Assembly (NCBI GenBank): GCA_014773175.1
Contig: VXCM01000755.1
Coordinates: forward strand, 1-64,000
Origin: Lucifuga dentata
Taxonomy: Eukaryota; Chordata; Actinopteri; Ophidiiformes; Bythitidae
Length of the DNA stretch: 64,000 nt
Direction of reading: 5' to 3'
A model generated the notes under the pieces. That model searched no databases, was not told the DNA's origin, and saw only the letters and a list, made by a program, of their open reading frames with translations. Of the stretch, positions 39,727 to 51,349 are shown in pieces (position 1 is the first letter of the stretch; the number at the start of each line of letters is the position of its first letter). A program made the position numbers and the translations under genes.

Positions 39727-41883
39727 TTACAGAAATGCATTATGATTGAAATATAATCAAAGCTGCTATACCACATACAGATGTGGTCTGGCTCATACTG
39801 TGACTGGATCTTATGCAGGGCAGGTCTAAATGTCACCTGTAGAGCTGGAGAAGGACAATCTGCCCACAGTTTGAAAACATCACCCCTCATACTCTCATTC
39901 CTAAAATTGTTTTGCACAGGAGTTGCAACTTACTGTGAATGGTTACCTCCACCTGCAATGTGGAATGTGGACAGCGACAGTAACAGATGAAGATTGTCCA
40001 GAGCAAGGAAGAAGAATGGGCTTTAATAGCATAATAACCCACATACTAAGATCTGATCACAATGCAGGAATAATGATAAACAGATAATGAAAATGAGCAT
40101 TGATGTAAGTTCCATCATCAGATATCATTATCAAAGTAATGTATCTGGTTTACTGAGATCACATTTTATAGTGCAAGGGCAGTGTGGTTGCATTTTCTTC
40201 ACTTTCTCTCTTGTCACAAGTTCTTTACTGTTAGATATTCATTATCATACATTTCATTTAAAAATATGTTAGATGTTGTCATTATCAAGTTGCAGATTCA
40301 GAGATGCTGCTGTGTTACTTATCTGAGATGTGTAATACTTTTAGAATACTGTTAATTGATTTTTTTTTAACAATTCTAAGTATATATAAACCCTGTAAAC
40401 TATGACAGTGTGAAGAATTGCTGCAGGTGTTGGTGTACATGGTAACTGTACCTGAACCTGTACACCAAAATCTCAACTTTCTTCTCTGGTTTGCTAAAGC
40501 CTTTGACTATTTCAGCCAATACAGACGAGCTTCTGTCTTTTATGTGAGTAAAAGAGAGAGAATGGGAGGGAATGTTTGACCTTTTCCAGTGCACAGTTTG
40601 GAAAGTGATATATGATTCAGATGTGTCAGGAAGAAGAAAAAAAATGAGGAAAGAGGGAAAGCAAGAGAAGAGAGCAAATTATAGTGAGAAGGGATGTAAG
40701 AAGACAGAAGAAGCATTTCTTATAAGGGGTATCTTGCACTTTTGCCATTTCGAAACACATATCCACCAAGGATATCTCCTTTGATCATAAGAACTGTCAA
40801 TCATTGTTCAAAAGATTATTCTGAATGGCATCATTCCTCTCAAATGCCAACTGTCAAAGGGTAAAATGATGCTGAGTGCATGAAATAATGTGTCAAAAAT
40901 GTTTATGTCAACAATAATTAGGAAAGCTGAATGACAAGCACCGATTACCTTGAGCAGAATTTATATTTTAAGCCAATTGCTGCAAAGTTCTTTCTCTCTG
41001 ATCATATCACACCAGCTTGTAACTGTTACCTTATTAAGTGATCAGTGAGAGAATTCAAAGTCAAATTAAATGTCCTTTTCAGAAGATATGAAAACATTTC
41101 CTATCCACTGATTCTGAATAACATATCTAAACTTTGGAGCTGGAGTTGCCTGATTAGGAGCTCTGATTAGTATTCAGAGTCCACAGCATGTACGAGGCCA
41201 ATTATCCGACTGTTTGAGAAGTCACACTGGCAAAAGGGTTTAAGGAAAAAGTTTTAAATGTTCATTGGCACTTTCAGTGGCTCTTTGGTGATATTGAATG
41301 GCAAGACACAAATGACACTGATGCGGTGAGAGATGTAGAAAAAGAGTGAGCAAAGCCTCAGCAGGAAATGGTTACTTTCCATTCCATGTTGCCAAAACAC
41401 TGTTGATCGTTTTTTGCAGATTCATCACAAGATATAAAAGAAAGTCCCTCTATTTGCATTTTACACATACAACTGATTTAACTGTTAAGATAAACAGAGG
41501 GCTCCATGAGAGAATTTTGATTGTGAAAGGAACTTGGTGCGTGCGTGAAACCATTAAGGGCAAATGCCAGCTTGGCAGGCGCAAGCAGCAGTTTTCAGCT
41601 CCTGGAAAAAGAGCTCCACTGATGTTTTCCTTTGTGTGTCAGCTGATCCCATGACCTGAGGTAGTCATCAAGAGTATAAATACATATACATTACCACTGT
41701 TTTAACATATGCTATGTCAATTTTGAACTGAGTTCATTTGATTGCATTACTTTGTTTTTAACAAGCATCTACTGTTGGATTTCAAACAGCCCACACACAG
41801 TAAAATGGCTTCTGAAACTACAAATATTTTAAAATCATATTTCTCTTACTTATGCTTCCAGTTATTCAAATTTTAACATTTAG
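39727..41883. other. Gene-free sequence
   Basis: No supported exon. Open frames up to about 102 codons (41346-41654, plus strand) have no domain I recognise. Confidence 0.55.
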
Positions 41884-42424
41884 TAAAGGAGCATACCAGT
41901 GATTTTGTATGTTTGAGCTCAATAAATACTACCCACATACAAGTTTCCTGCCAACCATTTTCAAAAACAAAATCACATTTTAGAGTTTTAGAGTTTGTGT
42001 TATTTTGCCAGATCTCCTAATCTTTCAAAATTAAATATTCAGGCGATACACCCACCTTACAAGTCAATGTTTTGCCTGCTAACACCTACGTCAAAAAGTA
42101 AAAGGCACAGTCGTTTTTTAATTTCTATTTAAAAGCTGTCTTCTCCTGGGACTATATTCCCTGGCAGAGATATACGTTTTCTTCCATGTAGCTCCATATT
42201 GAACCAGTTAAATTAAGAAGCTTGTCTCTACAAGTTGATTTTAATAACGTACTAGAAAGGAATGGCCAATGGCTGCCTGGAAGGCAGGACATCTAAAATG
42301 TACCGCTCCAGTAATATGTTTTGGAAAATGGTTGACAGTAATACCAACCATTTTCAGTAATGTACAGTAGGGGGTTTGTATTTATTGGGCTCAAACATGC
42401 AAAATCACCAGTATGCTCCTTTAA
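41884..42424. mobile_element. TTAA-type MITE, copy A
   Basis: About 50-bp imperfect terminal inverted repeats. The left end reads AAAGGAGCATACCAGTGATT; the right end, reverse-complemented, reads AAAGGAGCATACTGGTGATT. Both continue into a CATGTTTGAGC(T/C)CAATAAATAC-like phrase. The right flank is TTAA; the left is changed. Two relatives lie at 58478-59651 and 60575-61139. There is no coding capacity. TTAA targets point to the piggyBac or Kolobok superfamilies. Confidence 0.75.
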
Positions 42425-45141
42425 AACTATGAACTTTATTACACCTATACCCCTTAAACACAGCGTTCTCTGTGAGAATTTAAGTGATCTAGCTGTTAGT
42501 TTCCATTTCAGCCAGTCCCTGTAATGATAACATGGCTAAGATGGAAATCTCACACTATCAATATACTGTATCCAGAGGTACATCACTATAAAACATTAAA
42601 CTACTTTGCACAGTCAACTTAGCAGCATACAGTAAGATCCAACCACATTCTACAAATTGACTCTCTGATTAATAATCTTACAGCTTTGTAATACTGTTTA
42701 GGGTTTATATTTTTACACCAGTTAATGTCACAGCCTACTCTTGTTCTTGAAAGGTGACATATTTCATAAAGCCTCTAACAATCTGTCAGCCCAGATCCAA
42801 GTGACAACACAATAATTAGCTCATGTTATCCATGAACTAATTATTTCTGGAGATTGTGTAAAAAAGTTTTCATACAGGGAAAAACTTTCAAATTAAAGTG
42901 ACAGGTGCTGGTAACTGTTTAATTAAGGAATAGTGGTACAGTAGGAAAGTGGATGGTATGCTTTGTTAGGCATGACACAAAGTTATTACTACTTTACTAT
43001 AACTTGTAAAAATGTTGCATAATTGGAAAGGAGGTACTATGCTGCTGGACTAGTTTATCCTTGGTAGCTGCACAATTTGCTGTGACCTGAGTGTCTCATG
43101 AAAGAAGTTTGGTTTCCACTTTTGCATGCAAAATTACTTTTACTTTCCAAAACTATGTTCATGGCCTTTCAGTCTCCACAAATTTGAATTTAATCAATCT
43201 GATTCATCAGTATAAGTTCATGCAGTTTCCATCTGCTGCTGATTAGATCTGACTCAAGACAATAATAGAACTGACATATCTTGTCTTAAATTTAAAAGAC
43301 AGATGATAATCTGCTCTTGATTAAATCTGATGGTTTGATAAAACAAGCTTGATTTATTTAATGCTATTTTTCATTATAATTCAATGTTTGCACTGAGCCT
43401 TGAAGCCCCTGACTGACTGACTTATTGCTGTTTTCCTGCCTGTAACACTTTTATTCAGCACATTTATGAAGAATATGTAAAACCAGTGAGTAAAGCACAT
43501 TGTAAGTTGTGCACTAACTCTGTAAAACTATGATATGTTGGACAATTTCAATTATTCCCCTCTCATTACTGGCCACCAAAATGTAGTTCAACATTGATAT
43601 TGAATAAGTGGCCAATAAATGGTTATGCTAACAGTTTTGGGCAGTTTACACCAGGTGTGGCATCAACATCGGTAGAATTGTGATGACGTGGTCGGTGCAT
43701 AAATGGTAAGTACTCACACCAGTGCATACACTCAGAGGTTTATAAAATCAAACCTCTTCACAAGTGATAGATGGCCTGCCTCTATAAGGGCATTTTAAAC
43801 CAAATTATTCAAGTTTTTATTAAAATGAAATTCAAAAACAAATGATTCAAGTCAGTTATTCGTTTGTAATGCTGCTTTTATATTTTATTTTATTAGTTCT
43901 GACTCTTACCAAGGTCAACAAGCACCTGTGATGTTTTAGACAAATCAATTTATGATCCTAAACAGAAGCAAAACCTTCAAAAAATAAAACATTTCATTTT
44001 ATTCTTTCCTTCTTAGAGAGCAAACTGCAATATAAAACTTGTTAGATGACGATAGAGCTAGTTTGACTGGTATTCTGACGGAAGTGAGTCAGAGCTTTGG
44101 CCCAAAGTACAATATCAGGTTCTCAGTGAAAAGTGAAGACTTTTGTTTGCTGCATCAGTAAAATGCATCTGTTATGTTGAATCGGGTTTAAATACTGAGA
44201 AACTGCAGATAGAAATAGCCAGAAATTATAGTCCAACAAGGTAAGGTACCAATGTCTGAACAGGAGTTTCGTAGAACAGGTGGGTAAGCTTCCATATTGG
44301 CTTTGTTGAGTATCCACCCTGAACTTGTCACACAAACTGATTAAATCTTCCAGCAAAAACTCCACACATGTTGAAGTAAGAAATACAGAAATTGCCTGTT
44401 CAACCTTGTATTTTAATAGATACCACAGATAAACATATTTATTCCTTGTATTATTCATGAAGGCAATTATATAGCATGAAGAAGTCAATAAGTCAATGTG
44501 AGAATCAAACCAAGGTGAAGCTTTTGATTGACTGTGCAGCGTATATGGGGACTCATAAGGTCCTAGGTTTAGACCCTTCCCTTAGGCTCTAACTCTTTAG
44601 ATATGAGACACACCACAAGAACTAGAACATATATTAGCATACTACATTATTCATCACTTGTCAGGAGGTTGACTGGCAGATACATTAGCTGCAGCCATTT
44701 CAAAGTGACTAAATAAGGATATACAGAACATGAGAGACTGTAAATTTGGAATTAAAAGCTGTGCAGTATTGGCTGATGTATTCCCTCCCTGGAATCTGAT
44801 ACCATGTGACATCAAATCGCAGTATCCAATAACTGTAGAGTGCTTATTTTGTAAAGTAAATCTGACCTTTTTGTTGTCTTTAAGGTATAATAACTAAGAT
44901 TGTACCCATGGCACTAAGTGGCTTTAATGTGTCTGTGGGGATTTGATAGGTTGGAGATCAATGTCAGTGTTTTAATGATTATTTCACTGAGTACTGGGAT
45001 TTCTGGCTTTCAAAATCTTCTTTCTACTTGATAATCTCTGTTTGGGAACAAAAGCTCAGCAGTCATTAGAATTTCAAAACTCTGCAGCTTCTCCTTTGTG
45101 CTAATAGAGACATAGACACATGAATGCATTTACACACTCAT
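42425..45141. other. Gene-free sequence
   Basis: No supported exon. A 121-codon minus-strand frame (44488-44123) starts in AT-rich sequence and has no recognisable domain. A degenerate tRNA-like SINE head may start near 44530 (GTCCTAGGTTTAGACCC resembles a B-box region). A phrase near 43640 (AGTTTACACCAGGTGTGG) resembles a MITE end without a partner. Confidence 0.5.
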
Positions 45142-45197
<56 letters not shown>

Positions 45198-45209
45198 GCA
45201 CGCACACAC
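45142..45209. repeat. (CA)n microsatellite
   Basis: About 68 bp of CA repeat with a few CG interruptions near its 3' end. Confidence 0.95.
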
Positions 45210-46769
45210 ACCAGAAACCTGGCATTGTTTAAAATTTCTACTGGTCGCTAATAGAGAATAAGGTAATATTTTCATCTTACCACTACCCTTATTTTACACA
45301 AACATGCTGCATGCACATACACACCTTCACACACACACATACAGTGATGAAATAAAAGCAAGTGATGTGGTCCGACTAACACCAGCTGACCAGCCAGGCA
45401 AGCAAGGAAATCTTTCACCACTGTAGACAGTTATGTTGACACATTTCCTCATGTCAGGGTGTCAGACTGTAAACTGAAATGACAGATCACTCCGTTAGTT
45501 GCTCTCTCTCAGTGAAGGACATGATGGCTGGATCCAGGGACAGAAAGGTCAGGCCACCAGTTTGGATCTGCTAATGGACTGCTGACCAGGCAATAAGGCA
45601 GCCTCTCAGAAGACATTTGCAGCCTAATTCTCACTTCAACAATCTGAATCCCACATCCTCTGCCTCACTTTCATTACTATGTGAAGGAGTGGAGCTTTTA
45701 TTACGGTGCTGTTTATCTGCACTTTCTTTCTAACAAATCACTCATTCAAACATCCATTCTGTTCATCAATGTTGTCAGAGAGTATGAATCAGTCTGTTCA
45801 GAAAAATAGTTTTAGTTTTGTTCTTCTAAAGCTACAAAGCCTAAGCTGTTCAAGCATGTTTTTAGGTCGACCTCAAGATGGCAGTGTTCACCGTGGCAGG
45901 TTATCCAGGGTTTGAGCTCAACAGCTTGCCTTTGACAGCAGCACAGAGAGCCAGGGCTGAAATTGTGGGTTATCTGCTGCATTGAAATTAAGCAGTGATT
46001 AGATAGCAGCTGATATAAACTGATAGTTGCATTTGTTTGGCTGACTCTAATTCATACTTTATTCCATTCATCCTTTGTAGCTGCTCTGTGTCACTTCTGA
46101 TGTTTCTGATGATTTGTTATGCAATTCAGTTTGGCAGTTTAACATCTCTTGTTGCTTTGAAATTTGTCAAGATCATCTGTGAATATGAGTAATTACAAAG
46201 TCATATCATACCCATCTGAGGTTATCAGCATTCTAGAAAAGGGCATTAAATATACTTAGAAAGATGTAGGTTGAGCTCGCACATGTGGTTTTGACAACTG
46301 TCAAATTAAATTCTTACAGACGAATGATGATGATTGGCTGACCAGGGAGCCAAATGTGGCGGACATAGTGTGGATATGCAGCGGGGGCAAACATGCTCAG
46401 ACAAGGCTTCTCTGTCTAAAATGCAATTATTACTGATTCTCTCTCATACAGGGCCTATATTGTTCATGCCAGTGTTTAGTGTACTGAAGTCAGATCCACA
46501 GAAACCACTGCGGTGCGTCCTTCCACATGATTCAGCCTTACGACTTTTTATGTCCACCTCAATTACTGAAGCCTACCTGACAACAGCATAACAGGTAGCC
46601 CTGATGCCTCTGGTGCGTCCCTTTAAAGCCAATTAATGTTATCTGAGTAAAAGCTATAGCAGAGGGCTTCATTCTTCTGTATCACCATCAGCAGCACTAT
46701 CATCATCATCACCATCATCATCACCCCCCCTCCAGCCTGGGGTTTTGGTTAAGCGTCTCCGCAGCCTGC
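45210..46769. other. pcdh9 upstream region, possible conserved regulatory sequence
   Basis: No coding exon is supported. About 46270-46660 is non-repetitive and of balanced composition, with ATTA-type cores (CAATTATTAC, CCAATTAATG), and lies directly upstream of the promoter-like block. A (CAT)n/(CAC)n patch is at 46686-46722. Confidence 0.45.
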
Positions 46770-47040
46770 AGCATCTTCACGGAGCATCTCGGCGCGGACA
46801 ACCCTCCGGTCCGCATTAAGTGACGTTACTCCTGGCCAATCATGTTGCTGCTGAGATGGTCGACGCCACTGAAATGGAGAGGCGGTGTCCAATGACGAGG
46901 GTCGGGGGGCGTCGGTGTGGTGCGCCTCACAACCCCTCCTCTGGGTTTACACAGAGTTAGTGCAAGATATTCTGCTCTGGGAGTGAGAGCGCAGGGATAA
47001 ACGGCACACACATACACACACACACACACACGCTCCACAT
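46770..47040 (+). promoter_or_regulatory. Probable TATA-less CpG-rich promoter of pcdh9
   Basis: Just upstream of the inferred first exon the sequence becomes CpG-rich. It contains a cAMP-response-like element TGACGTTA (46821-46828) and two CCAAT boxes (46836-46840 and 46889-46893), the second followed directly by TGACG. CCAAT boxes 50 bp apart next to CRE-type half-sites are usual in TATA-less promoters of neuronal genes. A (CA)n run at 47004-47032 lies inside the block. Function is inferred from composition, motifs and position about 1.3 kb before the start codon. Confidence 0.5.
47004..47032. repeat. (CA)n microsatellite in the pcdh9 promoter/leader
   Basis: A short CA array interrupted by one TA, within the inferred promoter or leader. 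Length variation here could affect expression, but nothing in the sequence shows that it does. Confidence 0.9.
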
Positions 47041-47199
47041 CGGTGTGACAAGTGAATAGCCTTTTTTTTATTTAGGTTATCATCTCCAAGTGGGATCGAC
47101 TCTGAGAATTCACACCTGTTTTGCCCGAACGCCTTTTTGATCTTTTTAACCTTGTGTCTGCGTGGCCTGATTATTGATGGAGCTCCGTTAACTTGGAAC

Positions 47200-47262
47200 A
47201 TGGTGGGACACGAGTGTCCCTTCTTGCGTTCTCCTCGTCGGCACCTTCACCTTAACAGGTAG
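47200..47262 (+). other. Upstream ORF in the pcdh9 leader, strong Kozak context
   Basis: An ATG with A at -3 and G at +4 opens a 20-codon frame (MVGHECPFL...) that ends at TAG 47260-47262, inside the inferred exon 1. If the leader is transcribed as proposed, scanning ribosomes should initiate here often, so main-frame translation would need reinitiation or leaky scanning. A four-codon ORF starts just upstream at 47177 (ATG GAG CTC CGT TAA). No function for the peptides is claimed. Confidence 0.45.
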
Positions 47263-47704
47263 CCTGGGAAACGCCGCTTTTGTTTTTTTGGGGACATATG
47301 CGGGAGATGAGCTTTGATTTGGGACCTGTTCCAATGGAAGACACCACAAACCACTGACCACCTGGCTGTCTCTGTGGAGAGCAGCGCTGATCACCGCAAT
47401 CACCGCAGGTCCTACAATTTAGATCGCGTCCATTTCTGAAGTTCAGCTGGGGAAAAAGATCTGCGACCGATGCAGCCTCCAATTTACACCAGTCTGTGCG
47501 CCCAGACGCTTTCATCCAAAAACTGTTTTTGAGGCTGTTTGCTCTCACGGTGTGATCTTTATTTTTTATTTTTTTTCTCGGACCTAAAAATCTAACGGCG
47601 CTGACTGAAAGGATATCATTACCCGAAAATGCTTTCCGGCAAACTGGATGAGAAGACTATGAGCTGACACACTCCAGTTTTTCTCCTGCGATGTAAGGGA
47701 TTTG

Positions 47705-48152
47705 GTAAGATAGAAAGAGGTCTCAGTTGACCACTAAAAATTCAATTTTTAACTCTGACTGAGCTTATTTGTAGCTTCATTCATGCGCATTAGGAGCCCA
47801 CACACAGCTAGAGCCTAAATGTCTTTTGATTTAAGCAATTTAAGGGTAAAAATCTTAATTCTGTGATGTACACTGAAGTTTGTGACCAAAGCGCATTCGA
47901 GATTCATCGCAGGATTATATGAGAAGGATATAGAAAGGGAGAAATAGATATGAATGGCTGCCTTAATGGTTGCTGCAACGTTTTGTTGTCATGAAATTAT
48001 GATTAAGGCCTATATGTACAATTTAGACTAAACTAGATCATGTGAAATAATCTAAGGCTTGTGATTGGATGGGATTATTTCTTGATTAATAAATTAATTA
48101 CTCTGCATGGTGAAGTTGTTTCACTAAAGAAAACTCTGTCATATGTTTATAG
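47705..48152 (+). other. pcdh9 intron 1 (inferred)
   Basis: About 448 bp of AT-rich sequence between the GTAAGA donor at 47705 and the TAG acceptor ending at 48152. It has no open frame or recognisable repeat. Composition drops sharply from the CpG-rich exon 1, which supports the boundary. Confidence 0.45.
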
Positions 48153-51100
48153 GTTTGTCTGGAAGATTCTTACCATCATATGCAAGGAGTGACTGCCTTG
48201 TGTTTTGGAGAAACATTTGATTTGTGAAGACTTGGAACACATTCACCATTATGGATCTAAAAGATTATTACCTGTTAGGTGCCCTACTTGCCTGCGTGTG
48301 GCTAGATCCTTCAATAGCCCAAGAGCTGAAATACCCCATTAGAGAGGAGTTGCAAGAAAATGTCCTCATTGGAAATATACCAAAGGACCTAAACATCTCT
48401 CATATAAATGTTGCCACTGGAGCAAGTGCTAATCTTGTGTATAGACTTGTTTCCAAAGCAGGAGATAACCCACTTGTCCGAGTTCTGAGCAGCACTGGTG
48501 AGATATTCACAACTTCAAACCGAATTGACAGGGAGAAGTTATGCCCTGGTCCCTCATTTGATGACAGCGAGTGTTCTTTTGAAATTGAAGTGGTCATCCT
48601 GCCTAATGATTATTTCAGACTGATTAAGATTAAAATCATCGTCAATGACACAAATGACAATGCCCCCATGTTTCCCTCCCCTGTGATCAACATCTCTATC
48701 CCAGAGAATACACTCATCAACAGCCGCTTTGCTATTCCGTCTGCCACTGACCCAGACACTGGCCCCAACAGTGTCCACAAATATGAGCTGATCAATGGGC
48801 AAAGTGCCTTCGGCTTAGACATTGTAGAAACGTCTGAGGGGGAAAAGTGGCCGCAGCTCATTGTGCAGCAGAACCTGGACAGAGAGCAGAAGGATACATA
48901 CGTGATGAAAATCAAAGTGGAGGATGGTGGCAACCCACAGAAATCCAGCACTGCAATTCTCCAGGTTACAGTTACAGATGTCAATGATAATAGACCAGTG
49001 TTTAAAGAGAGTCAGATAGAGGTGCATATACCAGAGAACTCTCCTATTGGCACATCTGTTGTGCAGCTTCAGGCTACAGATGCAGACATAGGGGCAAATG
49101 CAGAGATTCGATATGTGTTTGGGACTCAGGTGTCTCCTGCTACGAAAAGACTGTTTGCATTAAATACAACATCTGGTCTTATTACAGTACAGAGGCCTCT
49201 GGACAGAGAAGAGACTAGTATTCACAAGCTGTCTGTTTTAGCTAGTGATGGCAGTTCCAGTTCGGCTCGAGCTACTGTTACAATAAATGTGACTGATGTA
49301 AATGACAATCCACCTAACATAGATCTGAGATACATAATCAGTCCCATTAATGGCACTGTTTTCCTCTCTGAGAAGGATCCTATCAATACCAAGATAGCTC
49401 TCATCACAGTGTCAGACAAAGACACTGACATTAACGGCAAGGTCATTTGTTTTATTGAGAAGGATGTGCCCTTCCATCTCAAAGCTGTCTACGATAACCA
49501 ATATCTATTAGAGACATCTGCGCTGCTTGACTATGAAGGGACAAAGGAATACAACTTCAAAATTGTAGCTTCGGACTCTGGGAAACCGAGCTTGAATCAG
49601 ACTGCCTTGGTAAGAGTGAGATTGGAGGATGAGAATGACAACCCACCTATTTTTACTCAGCCAGTTATTGAGCTGGCTGTTATAGAAAACAACAAACGTG
49701 ACCTGTTCCTCACCACTCTCAGCGCCACTGATGAGGACAGTGGGAAAAATGCAGAGATAGTTTATCAGCTCGGACCAAATGCATCATTTTTTGATCTTGA
49801 CCGGAAAACAGGTGTTCTGACGGCATCCCGAGTCTTTGATCGGGAGGACCAGGATAGGTTCCTCTTCACAGTAACAGCGAGAGATAATGGGACGCCACCT
49901 CTCCAGTCACAGGCGGCCGTCATAGTAACTGTACTGGATGAAAATGACAACAATCCCAAGTTCACACATAACCACTTTCAGTTCTTTGTGTCTGAAAACC
50001 TCCCCAAATACAGCACTGTGGGGGTGATAACTGTGACAGATTCAGACGCCGGAGAAAATGCTGCTGTTTCCCTTTCAATACTGAATGACAATGAGAACTT
50101 TATCCTGGATCCTTACTCTGGTGTGATAAAATCTAATGTATCATTTGATAGGGAACAACAGAGCTCCTATACATTTGATGTCAGGGCTGTGGACAGTGGT
50201 AGGCCTCCGTGCTCCTCTGCTGCCAAGGTGACCATCAATGTCATTGATGTGAATGACAACACCCCCATCGTTATCTATCCCCCCTCCAACACTTCTTTCA
50301 AACTGGTTCCTCTCTCCTCTATCCCGGGCTCTGTGGTAGCAGAAGTGTTTGCTGTAGATGGTGATACAGGGATGAATGCAGAGCTCAAATACACCATCGT
50401 GAGCGGCAATAACAAGGGCCTGTTCAGAATTGACCCTGTCACTGGGAATATTACTCTGGAGGAGAAGCCAGCAGTGGCTGACATCGGCTTACACAGATTA
50501 GTGGTCAACATTAGCGACCTGGGCTATCCTAAGTCCCTCCATACTCTGGTGCTGGTGTTTCTCTATGTTAATAACACTGTGGGCAACTCAACGCTCATCT
50601 ACGATCTCATCCGACGCACCATGGAGACGCCAATCGACCGCAACATTGGTGAAAGCAGTGAAACTTATCAAAGTGGTGACTATTTAACTATAATGATAGC
50701 CTTTGTTACTGGGGCCTTAGTGGTGATTATTGTTATCTTTGTCACTGTGCTGCTGCGCTGTCGGCATGCTTCCAGGTTCAAAGCTGCACAAAGGAAAAAA
50801 CAGGGGGCAGAGTGGATGTCACCCAACACAGAGAACAAACAGAACAAGAAGAAAAAGCGTAAGAAAAGGAAATCTCCAAAAAGCTCTTTGCTCAACTTTG
50901 TCACCATTGAGGGGAACAAACCTGACGATCCTGCCCATGAGCCAATCAACGGAACCATCAGCCTACCCACTGAGCTGGAGGAGCAAGGGATTGGGCGCTT
51001 TGATTGGAATGCCACACCTACCACAACCTTCAAACCTAGCAGTCCAGATCTGGCCCGACACTACAAATCCGCCTCACCACAGTCTGCCTTCCATCTCAAG

Positions 51101-51286
51101 GCTGACACACCAGTCTCAGTGAAAAAGCATCACGTGATTCAGGAACTCCCATTGGATAACACGTTTGTTGGGGGCTGTGACACCCTTTCCAAGAGGTCCT
51201 CCACAAGTTCAGACCACTTCAGTGCCTCAGAGTGCAGCTCCCAAGGAGGGTTCAAGACCAAGGGGCCCATGCACACCAGACAGCAG
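48153..51286 (+). other. pcdh9: pcdh9 exon 2 (5'UTR end plus most of the coding region)
   Basis: The probable acceptor AG lies at 48151-48152, after a moderately pyrimidine-rich stretch, and the donor GT is at 51287-51288. The exon thus has 98 nt of leader and 3036 coding nt. One giant exon carrying the whole ectodomain, membrane span and proximal tail is the known layout of delta-protocadherin genes. The acceptor is inferred from the AG and from the non-coding exon expected upstream; another AG nearby is possible. The donor is better supported, because coding similarity to PCDH9 stops there: after HTRQQ the tail no longer resembles the CNSHSKS continuation I recall for mammals. The last codon is a second CAG, which I do not recall in mammals. 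Confidence 0.75.
48180..48227 (+). other. Upstream ORF just before the pcdh9 start codon
   Basis: This 15-codon frame (MQGVTAL...) starts in the leader part of exon 2 and ends at TGA 48225-48227, only 23 nt before the main ATG. The context is weak (C at -3, C at +4), so it is probably bypassed often. The stop overlaps the GTG at 48224 that automated callers may pick as the pcdh9 start. Confidence 0.45.
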
Positions 51287-51349
51287 GTAAAAGAACACTT
51301 TTACTGGTCTATAAGTACTGCCTATAACTGCCCTGTTCCACAGTGCTAA
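48251..51349 (+). CDS. pcdh9: Protocadherin-9, large coding exon (short-tail reading shown; long-form splice donor after 51286)
   Basis: This is a delta-1 protocadherin, a calcium-dependent homophilic adhesion protein of neuronal membranes. From the ATG at 48251, residues 1-23 are a signal peptide (MDLKDYY..., ending ...SIAQ). Seven cadherin repeats follow, ending near residues 139, 249, 355, 466, 569, 672 and 790. The first six close with calcium-binding D-x-N-D-N linkers (DTNDNAP, DVNDNRP, DVNDNPP, DENDNPP, DENDNNP, DVNDNTP). EC4 has LDYEG where most repeats have DRE, and EC7 lacks DRE; I recall both as normal for this paralogue. The membrane helix is about 811-835 (YLTIMIAFV...). The tail carries CM1 (AEWMSPN near 853 to [10 protein letters not shown] near 887, around a Lys/Arg-rich stretch) and CM2 ([20 protein letters not shown], from 962). 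It matches my memory of vertebrate PCDH9 nearly end to end, and fits PCDH1, 7 or 11 less well. The open frame extends up to a GTG at 48224, but eukaryotic initiation should use 48251, which has A at -3 and G at +4. A donor (CAG then GTAAAAG) after 51286 leaves 1012 codons, phase 0. Reading through adds 20 residues before TAA. Confidence 0.95.
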   Translation: MDLKDYYLLGALLACVWLDPSIAQELKYPIREELQENVLIGNIPKDLNISHINVATGASANLVYRLVSKAGDNPLVRVLSSTGEIFTTSNRIDREKLCPGPSFDDSECSFEIEVVILPNDYFRLIKIKIIVNDTNDNAPMFPSPVINISIPENTLINSRFAIPSATDPDTGPNSVHKYELINGQSAFGLDIVETSEGEKWPQLIVQQNLDREQKDTYVMKIKVEDGGNPQKSSTAILQVTVTDVNDNRPVFKESQIEVHIPENSPIGTSVVQLQATDADIGANAEIRYVFGTQVSPATKRLFALNTTSGLITVQRPLDREETSIHKLSVLASDGSSSSARATVTINVTDVNDNPPNIDLRYIISPINGTVFLSEKDPINTKIALITVSDKDTDINGKVICFIEKDVPFHLKAVYDNQYLLETSALLDYEGTKEYNFKIVASDSGKPSLNQTALVRVRLEDENDNPPIFTQPVIELAVIENNKRDLFLTTLSATDEDSGKNAEIVYQLGPNASFFDLDRKTGVLTASRVFDREDQDRFLFTVTARDNGTPPLQSQAAVIVTVLDENDNNPKFTHNHFQFFVSENLPKYSTVGVITVTDSDAGENAAVSLSILNDNENFILDPYSGVIKSNVSFDREQQSSYTFDVRAVDSGRPPCSSAAKVTINVIDVNDNTPIVIYPPSNTSFKLVPLSSIPGSVVAEVFAVDGDTGMNAELKYTIVSGNNKGLFRIDPVTGNITLEEKPAVADIGLHRLVVNISDLGYPKSLHTLVLVFLYVNNTVGNSTLIYDLIRRTMETPIDRNIGESSETYQSGDYLTIMIAFVTGALVVIIVIFVTVLLRCRHASRFKAAQRKKQGAEWMSPNTENKQNKKKKRKKRKSPKSSLLNFVTIEGNKPDDPAHEPINGTISLPTELEEQGIGRFDWNATPTTTFKPSSPDLARHYKSASPQSAFHLKADTPVSVKKHHVIQELPLDNTFVGGCDTLSKRSSTSSDHFSASECSSQGGFKTKGPMHTRQQVKEHFYWSISTAYNCPVPQC

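Larger units (their letters stand above)
46930..47704 (+). other. pcdh9: Probable pcdh9 non-coding exon 1 (5'UTR)
   Basis: This block is clearly richer in GC and CpG than its surroundings and carries no long open frame on the plus strand. Two good donors lie at its end: GAT then GTAAGG (exon end 47692) and TTG then GTAAGA (exon end 47704). Splicing either to the acceptor at 48151-48152 removes about 450 bp. The start is a guess; no TATA box or clear initiator fixes the transcription start, which may lie anywhere from about 46850 to 47050. The leader contains short upstream ORFs, listed separately. Cap-site or RNA-seq data would settle both ends. Confidence 0.5.

Noticed and set aside
44123..44488. 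121-codon minus-strand open frame in the upstream desert
   Set aside because: No recognisable domain, AT-rich codons and no splice, promoter or poly(A) context. Frames of this length are expected by chance in 64 kb.
48400..51122. Open frames on the minus strand and in other frames across the pcdh9 exon
   Set aside because: Shadows of the long coding frame; none has a domain or its own start context.
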